Below, one piece after another: positions 9,059-17,076 of a DNA stretch of 64,000 nucleotides. The position numbers and the translations under genes are program-made. The notes beneath the pieces were generated by a model that was given only the letters and a program-made list of their open reading frames with translations, did not search any database and was not told where the DNA came from. Source of the DNA: Deltaproteobacteria bacterium. Its GTDB lineage: Bacteria; Myxococcota_A; UBA796; SXON01. The stretch lies in the NCBI GenBank assembly GCA_014191855.1, contig BJHF01000005.1, positions 48,941 through 112,940 on the forward strand, read 5' to 3'. Within the stretch, counting starts at the first letter, position 1; each line of letters begins with the position of its first letter.

Positions 9059-9590
9059 GGGTGAGCTTCCGCACCGCCCGCAGCACCGATTCGTCGGTTT
9101 CCACGGTGTGAACATCGGCAAGTGGCACCCACCGCGCCGCCAGCGCGTCCGTCGCGGCCGTGAGCTCCTCGGTGTGGGCGCGCAGCAGCACGCGCACGTC
9201 GAAGTGATGGTGGGCCGGATCTCCCCTCCGGGCCGGGATTGCATGCACGTCTACGTCAAAAAGGCCGTCCACAACCGTGATCTCCGTGACGCCGGTCTCC
9301 TCCGCCACCTCGCGCAGGGCGGCGGCCGATAGGTCAACGTCTTCGGGTTCGACGTGCCCGCCCGGCTGCAGCCAGCGGCGGAACTTCTCATGGAAGATCA
9401 GCAATAACCTCGATCCATCAGGCGAAAGCACGAAAGCGCTGGCGGTGAAGTGTCCAGGCTCAAAATGATCCCTTGCGAAGGGCGCGGGCGCGTCGAGCAG
9501 CGCGAGCATGGCATTTCGGTGGGCGGACTCAAGCGGATCGGCGGGCTCGAAGCGCTGCAGCAGGCTTCTCAAGGCGGGGGCGCGGGACAT
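9048..9590 (-). CDS. Nudix hydrolase
   Basis: This 180-residue protein has a complete Nudix box, GGHVEPEDVDLSAAALREVA followed by EETG, at roughly residues 89-113. The catalytic REVAEETG is intact and the flanking LQPGGHVE is typical. Nudix enzymes hydrolyse nucleoside diphosphates linked to another moiety; the substrate is not predictable. The ATG at 9590 is preferred over longer upstream reading because the upstream segment is low-complexity Arg-rich. Its stop overlaps the PAP2 gene start, so the two are co-translated. Confidence 0.9.
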   Translation of the reverse strand: MSRAPALRSLLQRFEPADPLESAHRNAMLALLDAPAPFARDHFEPGHFTASAFVLSPDGSRLLLIFHEKFRRWLQPGGHVEPEDVDLSAAALREVAEETGVTEITVVDGLFDVDVHAIPARRGDPAHHHFDVRVLLRAHTEELTAATDALAARWVPLADVHTVETDESVLRAVRKLTRDR

Positions 9591-9616
9591 GGGGGCGTAA
9601 GGATACACTGCGGCGC

Positions 9617-10759
9617 ATGACGCTCCGCTTCCCGACGATCCTCCTTGCGCTGACGGCTTGCGACGACGTGAACTCCGGCTTTGGTGTGCCGGACAAGGAC
9701 ACCAGCGAGGACACCGACAACGGCGGAATCGACACCAGCATCGAGGACACCAACGACACGGACGCGGACCAGGATAACGACGGTTTTTCGCCGGAAGATG
9801 GCGATTGCGACGACTCCGATCCCCACGTGTCTCCCGTCCGCGAGGAGGAGACGGACGACGCACTGGACAACGATTGCGACGGAAAGGTGAACGAGGCGTT
9901 CGCGGGAGTTGAGGTGGCGTGGGTCGAGGAGAGCGGCGCGGGGCACATCCTCGCGCTCGACAGCATCGGGCGGGTGGAGGCGGATGTGTCGACCGGCGCG
10001 TGTGTGCCGTTTTTCCTGGATCATGTCGTGCGCGATCGCCAGCAGGTGGCCGACGAGTGGATCATCAACGACAGCCTCGCCGGCCTCGCGCGCGTCACCG
10101 CCGACGGAACGTGCACCGCGCTCGCCGACTTCTCGGATACCGAGGTGTACGAGTTCCCGCCCTACGGCGTCACCGTCACGCCAGATGGCACGATCTACGT
10201 CGTGTTTGGCAACCAACTCGGCTCCGTCGCCGAGGATGGAACGTATACCCAGCTCGGCACGTGGGACGCGGAGACGGAGTTCTACGGGCTCGGCCTCTCG
10301 AGCGATCCGCTCACGGGCACGGTCGGCGTGTTCGACCTCTATGGCGGATTTGCCACCTACAACGAAGCGGATGGGCTCGTGTTTCATCACATGCCCGACT
10401 TCTCCGCGCCGGAGCTGTCCACGCTCAGCGGAGCGCATGGCGACGACGGCAACTGGTACGTCCCGGCCGCGAGCGCGGCAGGCTACGGCGTCTTCAAGTA
10501 CGATTTTGCCGGCGAAAGCTGGGAGATGCAAGACGAGTGGGAGAACGACAACGCCTGGTCGCCGTTCATGATGGCGGTCGACGGCTCCGACAAGGACAAG
10601 GCCGAGTTCTACATCACCGCGACCGCAGGCACCCTGCAAACGGTCTGGCGGGTGGTGCACGGCACGAACCACGCCGACCACCTGTACAAAAGCGATGGCA
10701 CCGATCGCGGATCGTTCTACGGGATCGTGGTCAGCGATGGCGCGAGTTATTCGCCGTGA
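9617..10759 (+). CDS. Putative lipoprotein with one MopE-like Asp-rich motif
   Basis: A 380-residue lipoprotein. The signal MTLRFPTILLALTAC ends in a good lipobox. It is followed by an Asp/Thr spacer and one calcium-type unit (DNDGFSPEDGDCDDSDP, then LDNDCDGKVNE). The rest, from about residue 95, has repeated short beta segments such as VTPDGTIYVVFGNQLGS. This resembles the blades of a beta-propeller, but no family is recognised. It is divergent from the Nudix gene with only 26 nt between starts. Function unknown; probably outer-membrane and surface-exposed. Confidence 0.8.
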   Translation: MTLRFPTILLALTACDDVNSGFGVPDKDTSEDTDNGGIDTSIEDTNDTDADQDNDGFSPEDGDCDDSDPHVSPVREEETDDALDNDCDGKVNEAFAGVEVAWVEESGAGHILALDSIGRVEADVSTGACVPFFLDHVVRDRQQVADEWIINDSLAGLARVTADGTCTALADFSDTEVYEFPPYGVTVTPDGTIYVVFGNQLGSVAEDGTYTQLGTWDAETEFYGLGLSSDPLTGTVGVFDLYGGFATYNEADGLVFHHMPDFSAPELSTLSGAHGDDGNWYVPAASAAGYGVFKYDFAGESWEMQDEWENDNAWSPFMMAVDGSDKDKAEFYITATAGTLQTVWRVVHGTNHADHLYKSDGTDRGSFYGIVVSDGASYSP

Positions 10760-10776
10760 CTGAACTTGCGTTCAGG
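10760..10776 (+). promoter_or_regulatory. Putative LexA (SOS) box upstream of uvrB
   Basis: The sequence CTGAACTTGCGTTCAGG is a perfect 6-bp palindrome with a 4-nt spacer. It matches 16 of 17 positions of the motif I recall for Myxococcus xanthus LexA (CTRHAMRYBYGTTCAGS). It starts immediately after the stop of the preceding gene and ends 33 nt before the uvrB start, where a repressor would block transcription. uvrB is a classic SOS gene, which supports this reading over a terminator; there is no clean T-run. Confidence 0.7.
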
Positions 10777-10809
10777 TTGTTGCGCCGATAGGGTGCCTCG
10801 GAGTCGCCC

Positions 10810-12807
10810 GTGCCGTTCCAGCTTGCCACCGAGTACCAGCCTGCCGGCGATCAGCCGGAGGCGATCCGCTGCCTGATGAGCGGCTTGCGGGAGGGGCTGC
10901 AGCACCAGGTGCTGCTCGGCGCCACCGGCACGGGGAAAACATTCACCATGGCGAACGTGATTGCCCAGTGGAACCGGCCCACCCTGCTCCTGGCCCACAA
11001 CAAGACGCTCGCCGCGCAGCTCTATGGCGAGATGAAGAAGCTGTTTCCCACGAACGCGGTGGAGTACTTCGTCAGCTACTTCGACTACTATCAGCCTGAA
11101 GCGTACATCCCGAGCAGCGATACCTACATCGAGAAAGACAGCACGATCAACGACCATATCGACAAGCTTCGGCACGCCGCCACCCGTGCGCTCCTGGAGC
11201 GAAACGACGTCATCATCGTCGCGAGCGTGTCTTGCATCTACGGCCTCGGCTCCCCCGAGGCCTACGATGGGATGTTGTTGCAGCTCCAACCCGGGCAAAC
11301 CATCCGGCGGAAGGATCTGCTCGCTCGCCTGGTGGAGTTGCAGTACCAGCGCAACGATGCCGACTTGCATCGTGGCACCTTCCGGGCCCGGGGCGATGTG
11401 ATCGAGGTTGTGCCCGCACATGAGAGTGAGCGCGCGGTGCGGATCGAGCTGTTCGGGGATGAGATCGAGGCCATACGCGTCTTCGACCCCCTGCGCGGCA
11501 CGCGGCTGGAAACGCTGGAAAAGGTCTGTATCTACCCCGCGAGTCACTACGTCACGCCCAAGGAGAAGATCGCCAAGGCGGTCGAGAGTATTCGCGAGGA
11601 GGCGCTGCAGCGCCTTCAGGAGTTCCGCGAGCAGGGGCTGTTGCTTGAGGCCCAGCGCCTGGAGCAACGAATCTCCTTCGACCTGGAGATGATCGAGCAG
11701 ATGGGCTTCTGCAATGGCATTGAGAACTACTCTCGGCACCTCACAGGTCGCGCCCCGGGCGAGCCGCCGCCGACCTTGATCGAGTACTTCCCGAAAGACT
11801 GGCTCCTGGTGGTCGACGAGAGCCACGCTTCCGTGCCGCAGGTTGGCGGCATGTACTTCGGGGATCGCAACCGCAAAGAAACGCTGGTGAAGTTCGGGTT
11901 CCGCTTGCCCTCGGCGCTCGATAATCGCCCGTTGAAGTTCGAGGAGTTCGAAGCGCGTGTATGCCGCGCGATCTATGTGAGCGCCACGCCGGCGAAGTAC
12001 GAGCTGGAGAAGGCCGGCGGCCTGGTGGCGGAGCAAGTCATCCGCCCCACCGGCTTGCTCGATCCGGTTGTGGAAGTGCGGCCGGCCGCCCAGCAGGTGG
12101 ATGATTGTCTGGCGCGGGTGCGGGAGGTTGTCGCCGCCGGGTGGCGAGTGCTGGTTACGACGCTTACGAAGCGCATGGCCCAGGAGCTAACCGACTATTA
12201 TCGCGAGCTGGGGGTGAGAGTGAAATACCTCCACAGCGACATCGACACGTTGGAGCGCATGCAGATCCTCCGGGAGCTGCGCCAGGGCGAGTTCGACGTT
12301 TTGGTGGGGATCAACCTGCTTCGCGAGGGGCTCGATCTTCCGGAGGTGGCGCTGGTGTGCGTGATGGACGCCGATAAGGAGGGTTTCCTGCGCAGTGGTA
12401 CGTCGCTCATCCAGACGATTGGCCGCGCGGCGCGAAACGTCGAGGGGCGCGTGATCCTCTACGCCGACCGGGTCACGCCCTCGATGGAGCTGGCGATGGG
12501 GGAAACGGATCGGCGTCGCATCAAGCAAATCGCCTACAACACGGCCCATGGGATCACGCCCAAGACAATCATCAAGAGCTTCGACTCGCCGCTCGCTGCG
12601 ATCCTCGATGCCGACTACTTCAAGGTCCCGAAGGATGCCGAGGAGGCGAAGGAGCTGCCCGAGATCACGCTGGAGGCGCTCCCGCTCACGATCCAGCGGC
12701 TGCGTGCGGAGATGAAGGCTGCAGCGGCCAGGCTCGACTTCGAGCGGGCCGCGGAGCTGCGCGACCGGGTGCGGGGCTTGGAGGAGTTGCAGATTCAGGC
12801 GGGGTGA
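10810..12807 (+). CDS. uvrB: UvrABC excision nuclease subunit B
   Basis: UvrB is the damage-verifying helicase of nucleotide excision repair. It is loaded by UvrA and recruits UvrC. The 665 residues contain the Walker A GATGTGKT (37-44), the beta-hairpin region [12 protein letters not shown] near residue 97, DESHAS (Walker B) near residue 335, and helicase motif [11 protein letters not shown]. The C-terminal UVR domain ([19 protein letters not shown]) binds UvrC. Translation starts at a GTG ([19 protein letters not shown]), as homologs do. A LexA-type palindrome immediately upstream suggests damage induction. Confidence 0.98.
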   Translation: MPFQLATEYQPAGDQPEAIRCLMSGLREGLQHQVLLGATGTGKTFTMANVIAQWNRPTLLLAHNKTLAAQLYGEMKKLFPTNAVEYFVSYFDYYQPEAYIPSSDTYIEKDSTINDHIDKLRHAATRALLERNDVIIVASVSCIYGLGSPEAYDGMLLQLQPGQTIRRKDLLARLVELQYQRNDADLHRGTFRARGDVIEVVPAHESERAVRIELFGDEIEAIRVFDPLRGTRLETLEKVCIYPASHYVTPKEKIAKAVESIREEALQRLQEFREQGLLLEAQRLEQRISFDLEMIEQMGFCNGIENYSRHLTGRAPGEPPPTLIEYFPKDWLLVVDESHASVPQVGGMYFGDRNRKETLVKFGFRLPSALDNRPLKFEEFEARVCRAIYVSATPAKYELEKAGGLVAEQVIRPTGLLDPVVEVRPAAQQVDDCLARVREVVAAGWRVLVTTLTKRMAQELTDYYRELGVRVKYLHSDIDTLERMQILRELRQGEFDVLVGINLLREGLDLPEVALVCVMDADKEGFLRSGTSLIQTIGRAARNVEGRVILYADRVTPSMELAMGETDRRRIKQIAYNTAHGITPKTIIKSFDSPLAAILDADYFKVPKDAEEAKELPEITLEALPLTIQRLRAEMKAAAARLDFERAAELRDRVRGLEELQIQAG

Positions 12808-12858
12808 GGAGGCCGGAGGCCGTAGGCTTGAGGCTGGATCCCGACGGGAGGCGTTCGG

Positions 12859-12881
12859 CCGAGCCCGCGGCGCGGGCTCGG
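12859..12881. terminator. Hairpin between convergent uvrB and recR
   Basis: CCGAGCCCGC and GCGGGCTCGG pair perfectly over 10 bp around a 3-nt loop. It lies in the 119-nt gap between two convergent genes, flanked by a longer imperfect inverted repeat built from GGCCGGAGGC-like words. There is no T-tract, so it may stabilise transcript ends in both directions rather than terminate on its own. Confidence 0.4.
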
Positions 12882-12926
12882 AGTTGCCTGCTTCTCCCCT
12901 ACAGTCTCCGGCCCAAAGCCTCCGGC

Positions 12927-13508
12927 CTAAAGCTCCCTCCTCCCCTCCAGCGCCCGCGCCAACGAAACCCGGTCCGCGTACTCGATCGCCGTGCCAACGC
13001 TCACGCCGTGCGCGAGCCGGGTAACCTTTACGCCGAGCGGCTTGAGCAGGTTCGCGGTGTACAGCGCGGTGGTATCGCCCTCCACGTCGGGGTCGGTCGC
13101 CAGGATCACTTCCACCGCGCCGGGGATGCGAGCCACGAGCTCGCGGAAACGAAGCTGCGCGGGGCCAATGCCGTCGAGCGGGGAAAGCGCGCCGTGAAGC
13201 ACGTGGTACTGACCGCGGAATTCGCCGGCTGCGTCGATCGCCGCCACGTCGGGCGGGCGCTCGACGACGCAGATCGTCCGCGGGTCCCGGCGCGAGTCCG
13301 CACAGCGGCGGCAGGGGCTCACGTCCGTCAGATCGCAGCAGTGCTCGCACTCGCGGATGCCATCCCGCAGATCGCGGATGGCCTCCGCCATGTCGGCAGC
13401 CACCTCTGGCGGCTGCCGCAAGAGCCAGTATGCATAGCGCTGCGCCGTCTTTTCGCCGACACCCGGAAAGCGAGCGAGCTGGCTGACGGCGCGACGAAGC
13501 GCGTCCAT
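12927..13508 (-). CDS. recR: Recombination mediator protein RecR
   Basis: RecR works with RecF/RecO to load RecA at gaps. The 193 residues show the helix-hairpin-helix FPGVGEKTAQRYAYWLL (14-30) and a zinc finger from Cys54, Cys57, Cys66 and Cys69. The Toprim domain begins with ICVVERPPD near residue 80 and has DPDVEGDTTA near residue 141. The ATG overlaps the ybaB stop by one base (TGATG). It ends the classical dnaX-ybaB-recR operon. Confidence 0.97.
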   Translation of the reverse strand: MDALRRAVSQLARFPGVGEKTAQRYAYWLLRQPPEVAADMAEAIRDLRDGIRECEHCCDLTDVSPCRRCADSRRDPRTICVVERPPDVAAIDAAGEFRGQYHVLHGALSPLDGIGPAQLRFRELVARIPGAVEVILATDPDVEGDTTALYTANLLKPLGVKVTRLAHGVSVGTAIEYADRVSLARALEGRREL

Positions 13509-13843
13509 CAGAGGCCGAGCAGTTGTGGCGGCAGGCCCATCCGCTCCGCCAGCTCCCGCATCTGGCCTTGAACCGACTCGCGCGAGCGGCGCACGGCGTC
13601 GTTCGTCGCGGCTCGGACCAGGTCTTCCGTCAGCTCCGCGTCGGCCAACACGCCCGGATCGATGCGCACCGAGAGCACCTCCTGGGTGCCGTTCATGCGT
13701 ACGACCACCTTGCCGCCGGCGGCCGAGCCCTCCACTTCGGCGCGTTCCGCCTCCGCTTGCATCGCCTTGAGCTGCGATTGCAGGCCGCCCAGCATCGCGC
13801 CCATACCGCCCATTCCACCCATGCCGCCGAAGGGATCAGCCAT
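13508..13843 (-). CDS. ybaB: Nucleoid-associated protein, YbaB/EbfC family
   Basis: A 111-residue DNA-binding nucleoid protein. After a Met/Gly-rich leader it shows the family core: LQSQLKAMQAEAERAEVEGS, then GGKVVVRMNGTQEVLSVRIDP. Its start overlaps the last codons of the dnaX tau frame by 8 nt, and its stop overlaps the recR start by one base. Together these mark a tightly coupled operon. Confidence 0.95.
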   Translation of the reverse strand: MADPFGGMGGMGGMGAMLGGLQSQLKAMQAEAERAEVEGSAAGGKVVVRMNGTQEVLSVRIDPGVLADAELTEDLVRAATNDAVRRSRESVQGQMRELAERMGLPPQLLGL

Positions 13844-14530
13844 CCATACCTCCGCCGGGGGCGTAATCGTCGGGGAGGTCGTCCACCACTACCGGGACCT
13901 CCTGCGCGTCGTCCGGTCGGAACGGGGTCACCTCCTCCAGCTCCGCGCCGAAGAGTTGGATCAGCTTCCGGATTGGCTCCGAAGCCTCCGCGGCGGCGCG
14001 GGCCTCTGCGCGCCGCCCCAAGTCGACCTCGGCGAGCTGCTCCCGACCGGTCCGCCCCGCGTCCGGCGTGAACACGATCTCCACGCGGCGTGCCCCGTGC
14101 ACCACCGCGCCCAGGTCCAACTGCCCGAGCGCCTCCCGCACTCGGTGGCGCCAAAGCTCCTTTTTTACGCCAACGCGTAGCACTCCAGCGGGCGTCACCT
14201 CGATCGCAAACGCGACGTCATGGATCGCCACGGCTTCGGCCTTGGGGATCGCGGCGAGGAGCCGCAGCCAGTCCGTTTCGAGCGTTGGCGCGGGTGTCGG
14301 CGCGCCCGGCGGCAGGGCCACGGGGGGAGGGGCGACCGCGAGGCGGGCAGGGGCGGTCGGCGCCGCCGGTATGGAGGCGACCGTCACCGGCGTCACCGCT
14401 GCTCGCGGCGCCGCAGCCACGATCGGAGCCGGCGTCGCCGGCGCAGGCGTCGCCGCAACCCGGCTTATCCTCGCCTCTCGCCCTCCGGGTCGTCGCTGGG
14501 CTCGCGCCCGCGCGGTCGGGGAGCGCTCGC
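13836..14530 (-). CDS. dnaX: DnaX tau-specific C-terminal region in the -1 frame
   Basis: This frame is open across the end of the dnaX zero frame and continues the protein without its own plausible start. It encodes an Ala/Pro-rich linker and then a folded domain. The domain contains LETDWLRLLAAIPKAEAVAI and WRHRVREALGQLDLGA, comparable to the tau tail that binds polymerase alpha and the helicase. Joining it to the upstream frame requires a single -1 shift between about 14540 and 14465 and gives a protein of about 618 residues, normal for tau. Whether the shift is programmed slippage, a real mutation or a sequence error cannot be decided here. The upper boundary given is approximate. Confidence 0.75.
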
Positions 14531-15691
14531 GCCGCCCCCGCGGAGCTTCCGTTCGAGGTCGGAGAGCCGGTCCACCAGCACGCCCAGCGGCTCGGCCGGC
14601 CGGATCGTGATGAGCCGCGCCACCGCCATCTCCAGCACCATGCGCGGCCGCGAGGCGCGCGCCACCTGGTCGTGAACCTCCAGCAACACGTGGAACGTTC
14701 TCGCCAATTGCTCGGCCGGCACGCCCGTTGCGAGCGCACCCAGGCGCTCTCGCTCCTCCACGGGGGCGTCCATGTGGCGCGCTGCCTTCGGAGAGAGCGC
14801 CACCAGCGCTGTGTCGCGCACCAGCTCCAAAAGCTCGCCGGTAAACTGCGCCATCTCGTAGCCCGACTCGTACACCGCCGCGATCGCGTCGAGGCACTTC
14901 GGCGCGTCTCCCGACATCATGCCCTCGAGCATCTCGTAGAGCATGCGGCGGTCTACGAGGCCGAGGATGTCGGTCACCTGCTCGTCGGTCGGCGAGGTGC
15001 CGCCGAAGCTGATCACCTGATCGAGCAAACTCTGGCTGTCCCGCATGGAGCCTTCGCCACCCCGCGCGATCATCCGCAGTGCACCATCGCTAATCGTCAC
15101 CCCTTCCGCCTCGCAGATGAGACGCAACCGCTCGACGACCACCGGCCCCGGGATGCGCTTGAAGTCGAAGCGCTGCACCCGGCTCAGGATGGTCTCTGGG
15201 ATCTTGTTCACCTCGGTCGTGGCGAAGATGAACTTCACGTGCGGCGGGGGCTCTTCCAGCGTTTTGAGCAGCGCATTGAACGCGCCCTTCGACAGCATGT
15301 GCACTTCGTCGATGATGTACACCTTGAAGCGCGCCGCGTTCGGGAGGTACCGCACGCCGTCCCTGAGGTCGCGCACGTCCTCCACCGAGTTGTTGCTCGC
15401 GCCGTCTACCTCGATCACGTCTGGGCTCGAGCCGAGCGGAATCTCCAAACACGGCGTACACACGCCACAAGGCGTGAGTGTGGGCCCCTCCAGGCAGTTC
15501 AGCGAACGCGCGAAGGCCCGGGCGGCGGTGGTCTTCCCGACCCCGCGCGCGCCCGTGAACAAGAACGCATGATGCAGGCGGCCGCTTTTGAGTGCGTTCC
15601 CGAGCGTTCGGGTAACGTGGGTTTGGCCGGCCATTTCTTCAAGGGTGCGGGGCCGCCACTTCCTGGCGATGGCAAGGTAGCCGTCGGACAC
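14465..15691 (-). CDS. dnaX: DNA polymerase III subunit gamma (tau N-terminal frame)
   Basis: This is the clamp-loader ATPase. The 408-residue zero-frame product contains the Walker A GARGVGKTTAA, four zinc-ligand-type Cys (CLEG, then CGVCTPC), the Walker B VYIIDEVHML and sensor I FIFATTEVNKIP. The GTG at 15691 (VSDGYLAIARKWRPRTLEEM) has GGAG 6 nt upstream and matches family N-termini. The frame stops at a TAA (14465-14467) right after domain III, giving a gamma-sized product. The tau tail lies in the -1 frame. It is directly downstream of the SRP RNA gene. Confidence 0.95.
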   Translation of the reverse strand: MSDGYLAIARKWRPRTLEEMAGQTHVTRTLGNALKSGRLHHAFLFTGARGVGKTTAARAFARSLNCLEGPTLTPCGVCTPCLEIPLGSSPDVIEVDGASNNSVEDVRDLRDGVRYLPNAARFKVYIIDEVHMLSKGAFNALLKTLEEPPPHVKFIFATTEVNKIPETILSRVQRFDFKRIPGPVVVERLRLICEAEGVTISDGALRMIARGGEGSMRDSQSLLDQVISFGGTSPTDEQVTDILGLVDRRMLYEMLEGMMSGDAPKCLDAIAAVYESGYEMAQFTGELLELVRDTALVALSPKAARHMDAPVEERERLGALATGVPAEQLARTFHVLLEVHDQVARASRPRMVLEMAVARLITIRPAEPLGVLVDRLSDLERKLRGGGASAPRPRGREPSDDPEGERRG

Positions 15692-15714
15692 GTGGCACTC
15701 CGGGGGTACGAATC

Positions 15715-15838
15715 CGTGCGCGCAGGTGATGGCCGGGCACTCCCACACCCCGAAATCGACGCTACCGTTGCTTCCTTTCGGACCTGGCGGGGTTCTCGTG
15801 ATCTCAGTCGTGGGACCCGACCATCACCTCCGCGCACG
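15715..15838 (-). ncRNA. ffs: Signal recognition particle RNA (4.5S)
   Basis: Read on the minus strand, the apical part contains CCAGGTCCGAAAGGAAGCAA, then CGGTAGCG. This is the conserved Ffh-binding loop and tetraloop of bacterial SRP RNA (GGTCC-GNAA/GAAA-GGAAGCA). The flanks pair into a long rod: CGTGCGCG with CGCGCACG and AGGTGATGG with CCATCACCT. That gives about 124 nt, the size of a small SRP RNA. It lies between tRNA-Ser and dnaX, a well-known location for ffs. Exact ends are inferred from the terminal pairing. Confidence 0.92.
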
Positions 15839-15849
15839 AAGCGGATGGA

Positions 15850-15937
15850 TGGCGGACAGGGCGGGATTCGAACCCGCGGTACATTGCTGTACACACGATT
15901 TCCAGTCGTGCACCTTCGACCACTCGGTCACCTGTCC
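15850..15937 (-). tRNA. tRNA-Ser (GGA anticodon)
   Basis: The 88-nt minus-strand gene folds with the acceptor GGACAGG/CCTGTCC, discriminator G and an encoded CCA. The anticodon loop CTGGAAATC gives GGA. A long variable arm (GTGTACAGCAATGTAC) marks it as a class II serine tRNA. The T-arm GGTTCGAATCC is intact. It lies 11 nt upstream of ffs. Confidence 0.95.
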
Positions 15938-15951
15938 TCAATCAACAAAAG

Positions 15952-16040
15952 TGGCGGAAAGGGAGGGATTCGAACCCTCGTTAGCGGAACGCTAAAACAG
16001 TTTTCGAGACTGTCGCCTTCAACCACTCGGCCACCTTTCC
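15952..16040 (-). tRNA. tRNA-Ser (CGA anticodon)
   Basis: The 89-nt minus-strand gene has the acceptor GGAAAGG/CCTTTCC, an encoded CCA and the anticodon loop TCTCGAAAA (CGA). A long variable arm (TAGCGTTCCGCTA) confirms serine class II. It is 14 nt from the second tRNA-Ser and 6 nt after the tadA stop, so tadA, both tRNAs, ffs and dnaX probably share transcription. Confidence 0.95.
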
Positions 16041-16046
16041 ACGGAA

Positions 16047-16562
16047 CTATCGGTCCTTCGAACGCAACGAGCGGAAGAAGCTGCGGAGCTGCTCGGCGGC
16101 CTCGGCCTGCATCACCCCCGAGGAAACCTCGAAGCGGTGATTGAGGCCGGGAAACTCAGCAAGGTTGCCGAGCGTGCCGAGGAAGCCCCCCTTCGGGTCG
16201 GGGGCGGCGTAGACACAGCGAGCGATCCGCGCGAGCACCATGGCACCCGCGCACATCGCGCAGGGCTCAAGGGTGACGTAGACCGTTGCGTCGTCCAACC
16301 GCCAGTGACCGCGCGCCGCACCAGCGGCACGAAGGGCGTTGATCTCGGCGTGCCCCGCAGGATCGGCGGCGGACTCCCGGGAATTCCCGGCTGCCGCCAC
16401 CTCTGCATCGCCCACCACCACCACCGCCCCGATCGGGACTTCTCCGCGAAGCTGCCCCAGGTGGGCGAGCTCAAGGGCCCGCTTCATCCAGAATGCGTCG
16501 CGTTCTAAGGATTCTTTTGGGATGTTCAAAGATCCGGGCACGGAGGTTCCCCGCGCAAGCAC
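16047..16562 (-). CDS. tadA: tRNA-specific adenosine deaminase TadA
   Basis: TadA converts A34 to inosine in tRNA-Arg(ACG). The core shows the zinc/catalytic motifs HAEINALR (HAE) and TLEPCAMCAGAM (PCxxC) in the usual spacing, and the AHLGQLRGEVPIGAVVV N-terminal strand. The longest start is a GTG at 16562, giving 171 residues. The first about 20 residues are not typical, and an ATG at residue 26 (MKRALELA) or an internal GTG/TTG is possible. Two serine tRNA genes follow immediately. Confidence 0.93.
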   Translation of the reverse strand: MLARGTSVPGSLNIPKESLERDAFWMKRALELAHLGQLRGEVPIGAVVVVGDAEVAAAGNSRESAADPAGHAEINALRAAGAARGHWRLDDATVYVTLEPCAMCAGAMVLARIARCVYAAPDPKGGFLGTLGNLAEFPGLNHRFEVSSGVMQAEAAEQLRSFFRSLRSKDR

Positions 16563-16585
16563 CCCTGTCTATGACCCGAGCACGC

Positions 16586-16661
16586 CCTCGTCAACCGGGG
16601 CGGAGGGGTGGCCCGCGGATTCCGGCGCGACGCAGCCGGGGCGCGGGGTACATTGACGAGG
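16586..16661. promoter_or_regulatory. Inverted repeat covering the ribosome site of the DUF1858-like gene
   Basis: CCTCGTCAA (16586-16594) is the exact complement of TTGACGAGG (16653-16661), with a 58-nt GC-rich loop. The right arm contains the GAGG that serves as Shine-Dalgarno for the ATG at 16666. In the plus-strand RNA the pairing would hide that site. It could also be an operator in the shared promoter region with tadA. Confidence 0.4.
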
Positions 16662-16665
16662 CTCC

Positions 16666-17076
16666 ATGACCGCGCTCCGTGAGACCGTTCGCCGCCTCGC
16701 CGCCGCGCGCCCCGCCGAGGCGGCCCGTGCGCACGCCTGGCTGGTGTGCGCCGTTCGAAGCGAGCTCGCTCCACGAAAGCCGCTCGTCGCCGCTGTGCGG
16801 GAGGAGCTTGAAGCCTCGCTTCCGGCGCTGGACGGGCTGGACGACGCGCTGGTGGTGGCCCTCTCGCGGCTTGATCCGGGTCCCTTCCGCGCGGAGATGA
16901 CGGTGCATGCGGCCCACGCCCGGGATCCCCGCGCGCAGGCCGTGTTCGCCCGCCGGGGCCTTCCCGGTTGCCCGGACTGCGCGGTTGGTGCGGACGAAAC
17001 ATTGGCGCAAGCCGCTCAGGCTGAAGGGTTTTCCTTGTCGGCGATGCTCGACGAACTGCGGGAGCTGGAGAGTTGA
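16666..17076 (+). CDS. DUF1858-like protein
   Basis: A 136-residue cytosolic protein. The last 50 residues (RDPRAQAVFARRGLPGCPDC, then AVGADETLAQAAQAEG and LSAMLDELREL) match the DUF1858/redox-disulfide pattern. In that pattern a helix pair carries a CxxC after R/K-x-G, here CPDC. The N-terminal 85 residues are helical and unrecognised. The stop overlaps the start of the next gene (TGATG). The family is often tied to redox or metal chemistry, but no reaction is known. A perfect inverted repeat covers its ribosome site. Confidence 0.7.
   Translation: MTALRETVRRLAAARPAEAARAHAWLVCAVRSELAPRKPLVAAVREELEASLPALDGLDDALVVALSRLDPGPFRAEMTVHAAHARDPRAQAVFARRGLPGCPDCAVGADETLAQAAQAEGFSLSAMLDELRELES

Noticed and set aside
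10760..10775. CTGAAC-N4-GTTCAG as an intrinsic terminator of the upstream lipoprotein gene
   Set aside because: The stem is only 6 bp and no T-run follows; the LexA-type match before uvrB explains it better.
14090..16144. 684-codon plus-strand open frame across dnaX, ffs and the tRNA genes
   Set aside because: It reads through SRP RNA and two tRNA genes on the opposite strand and has no recognisable domain.
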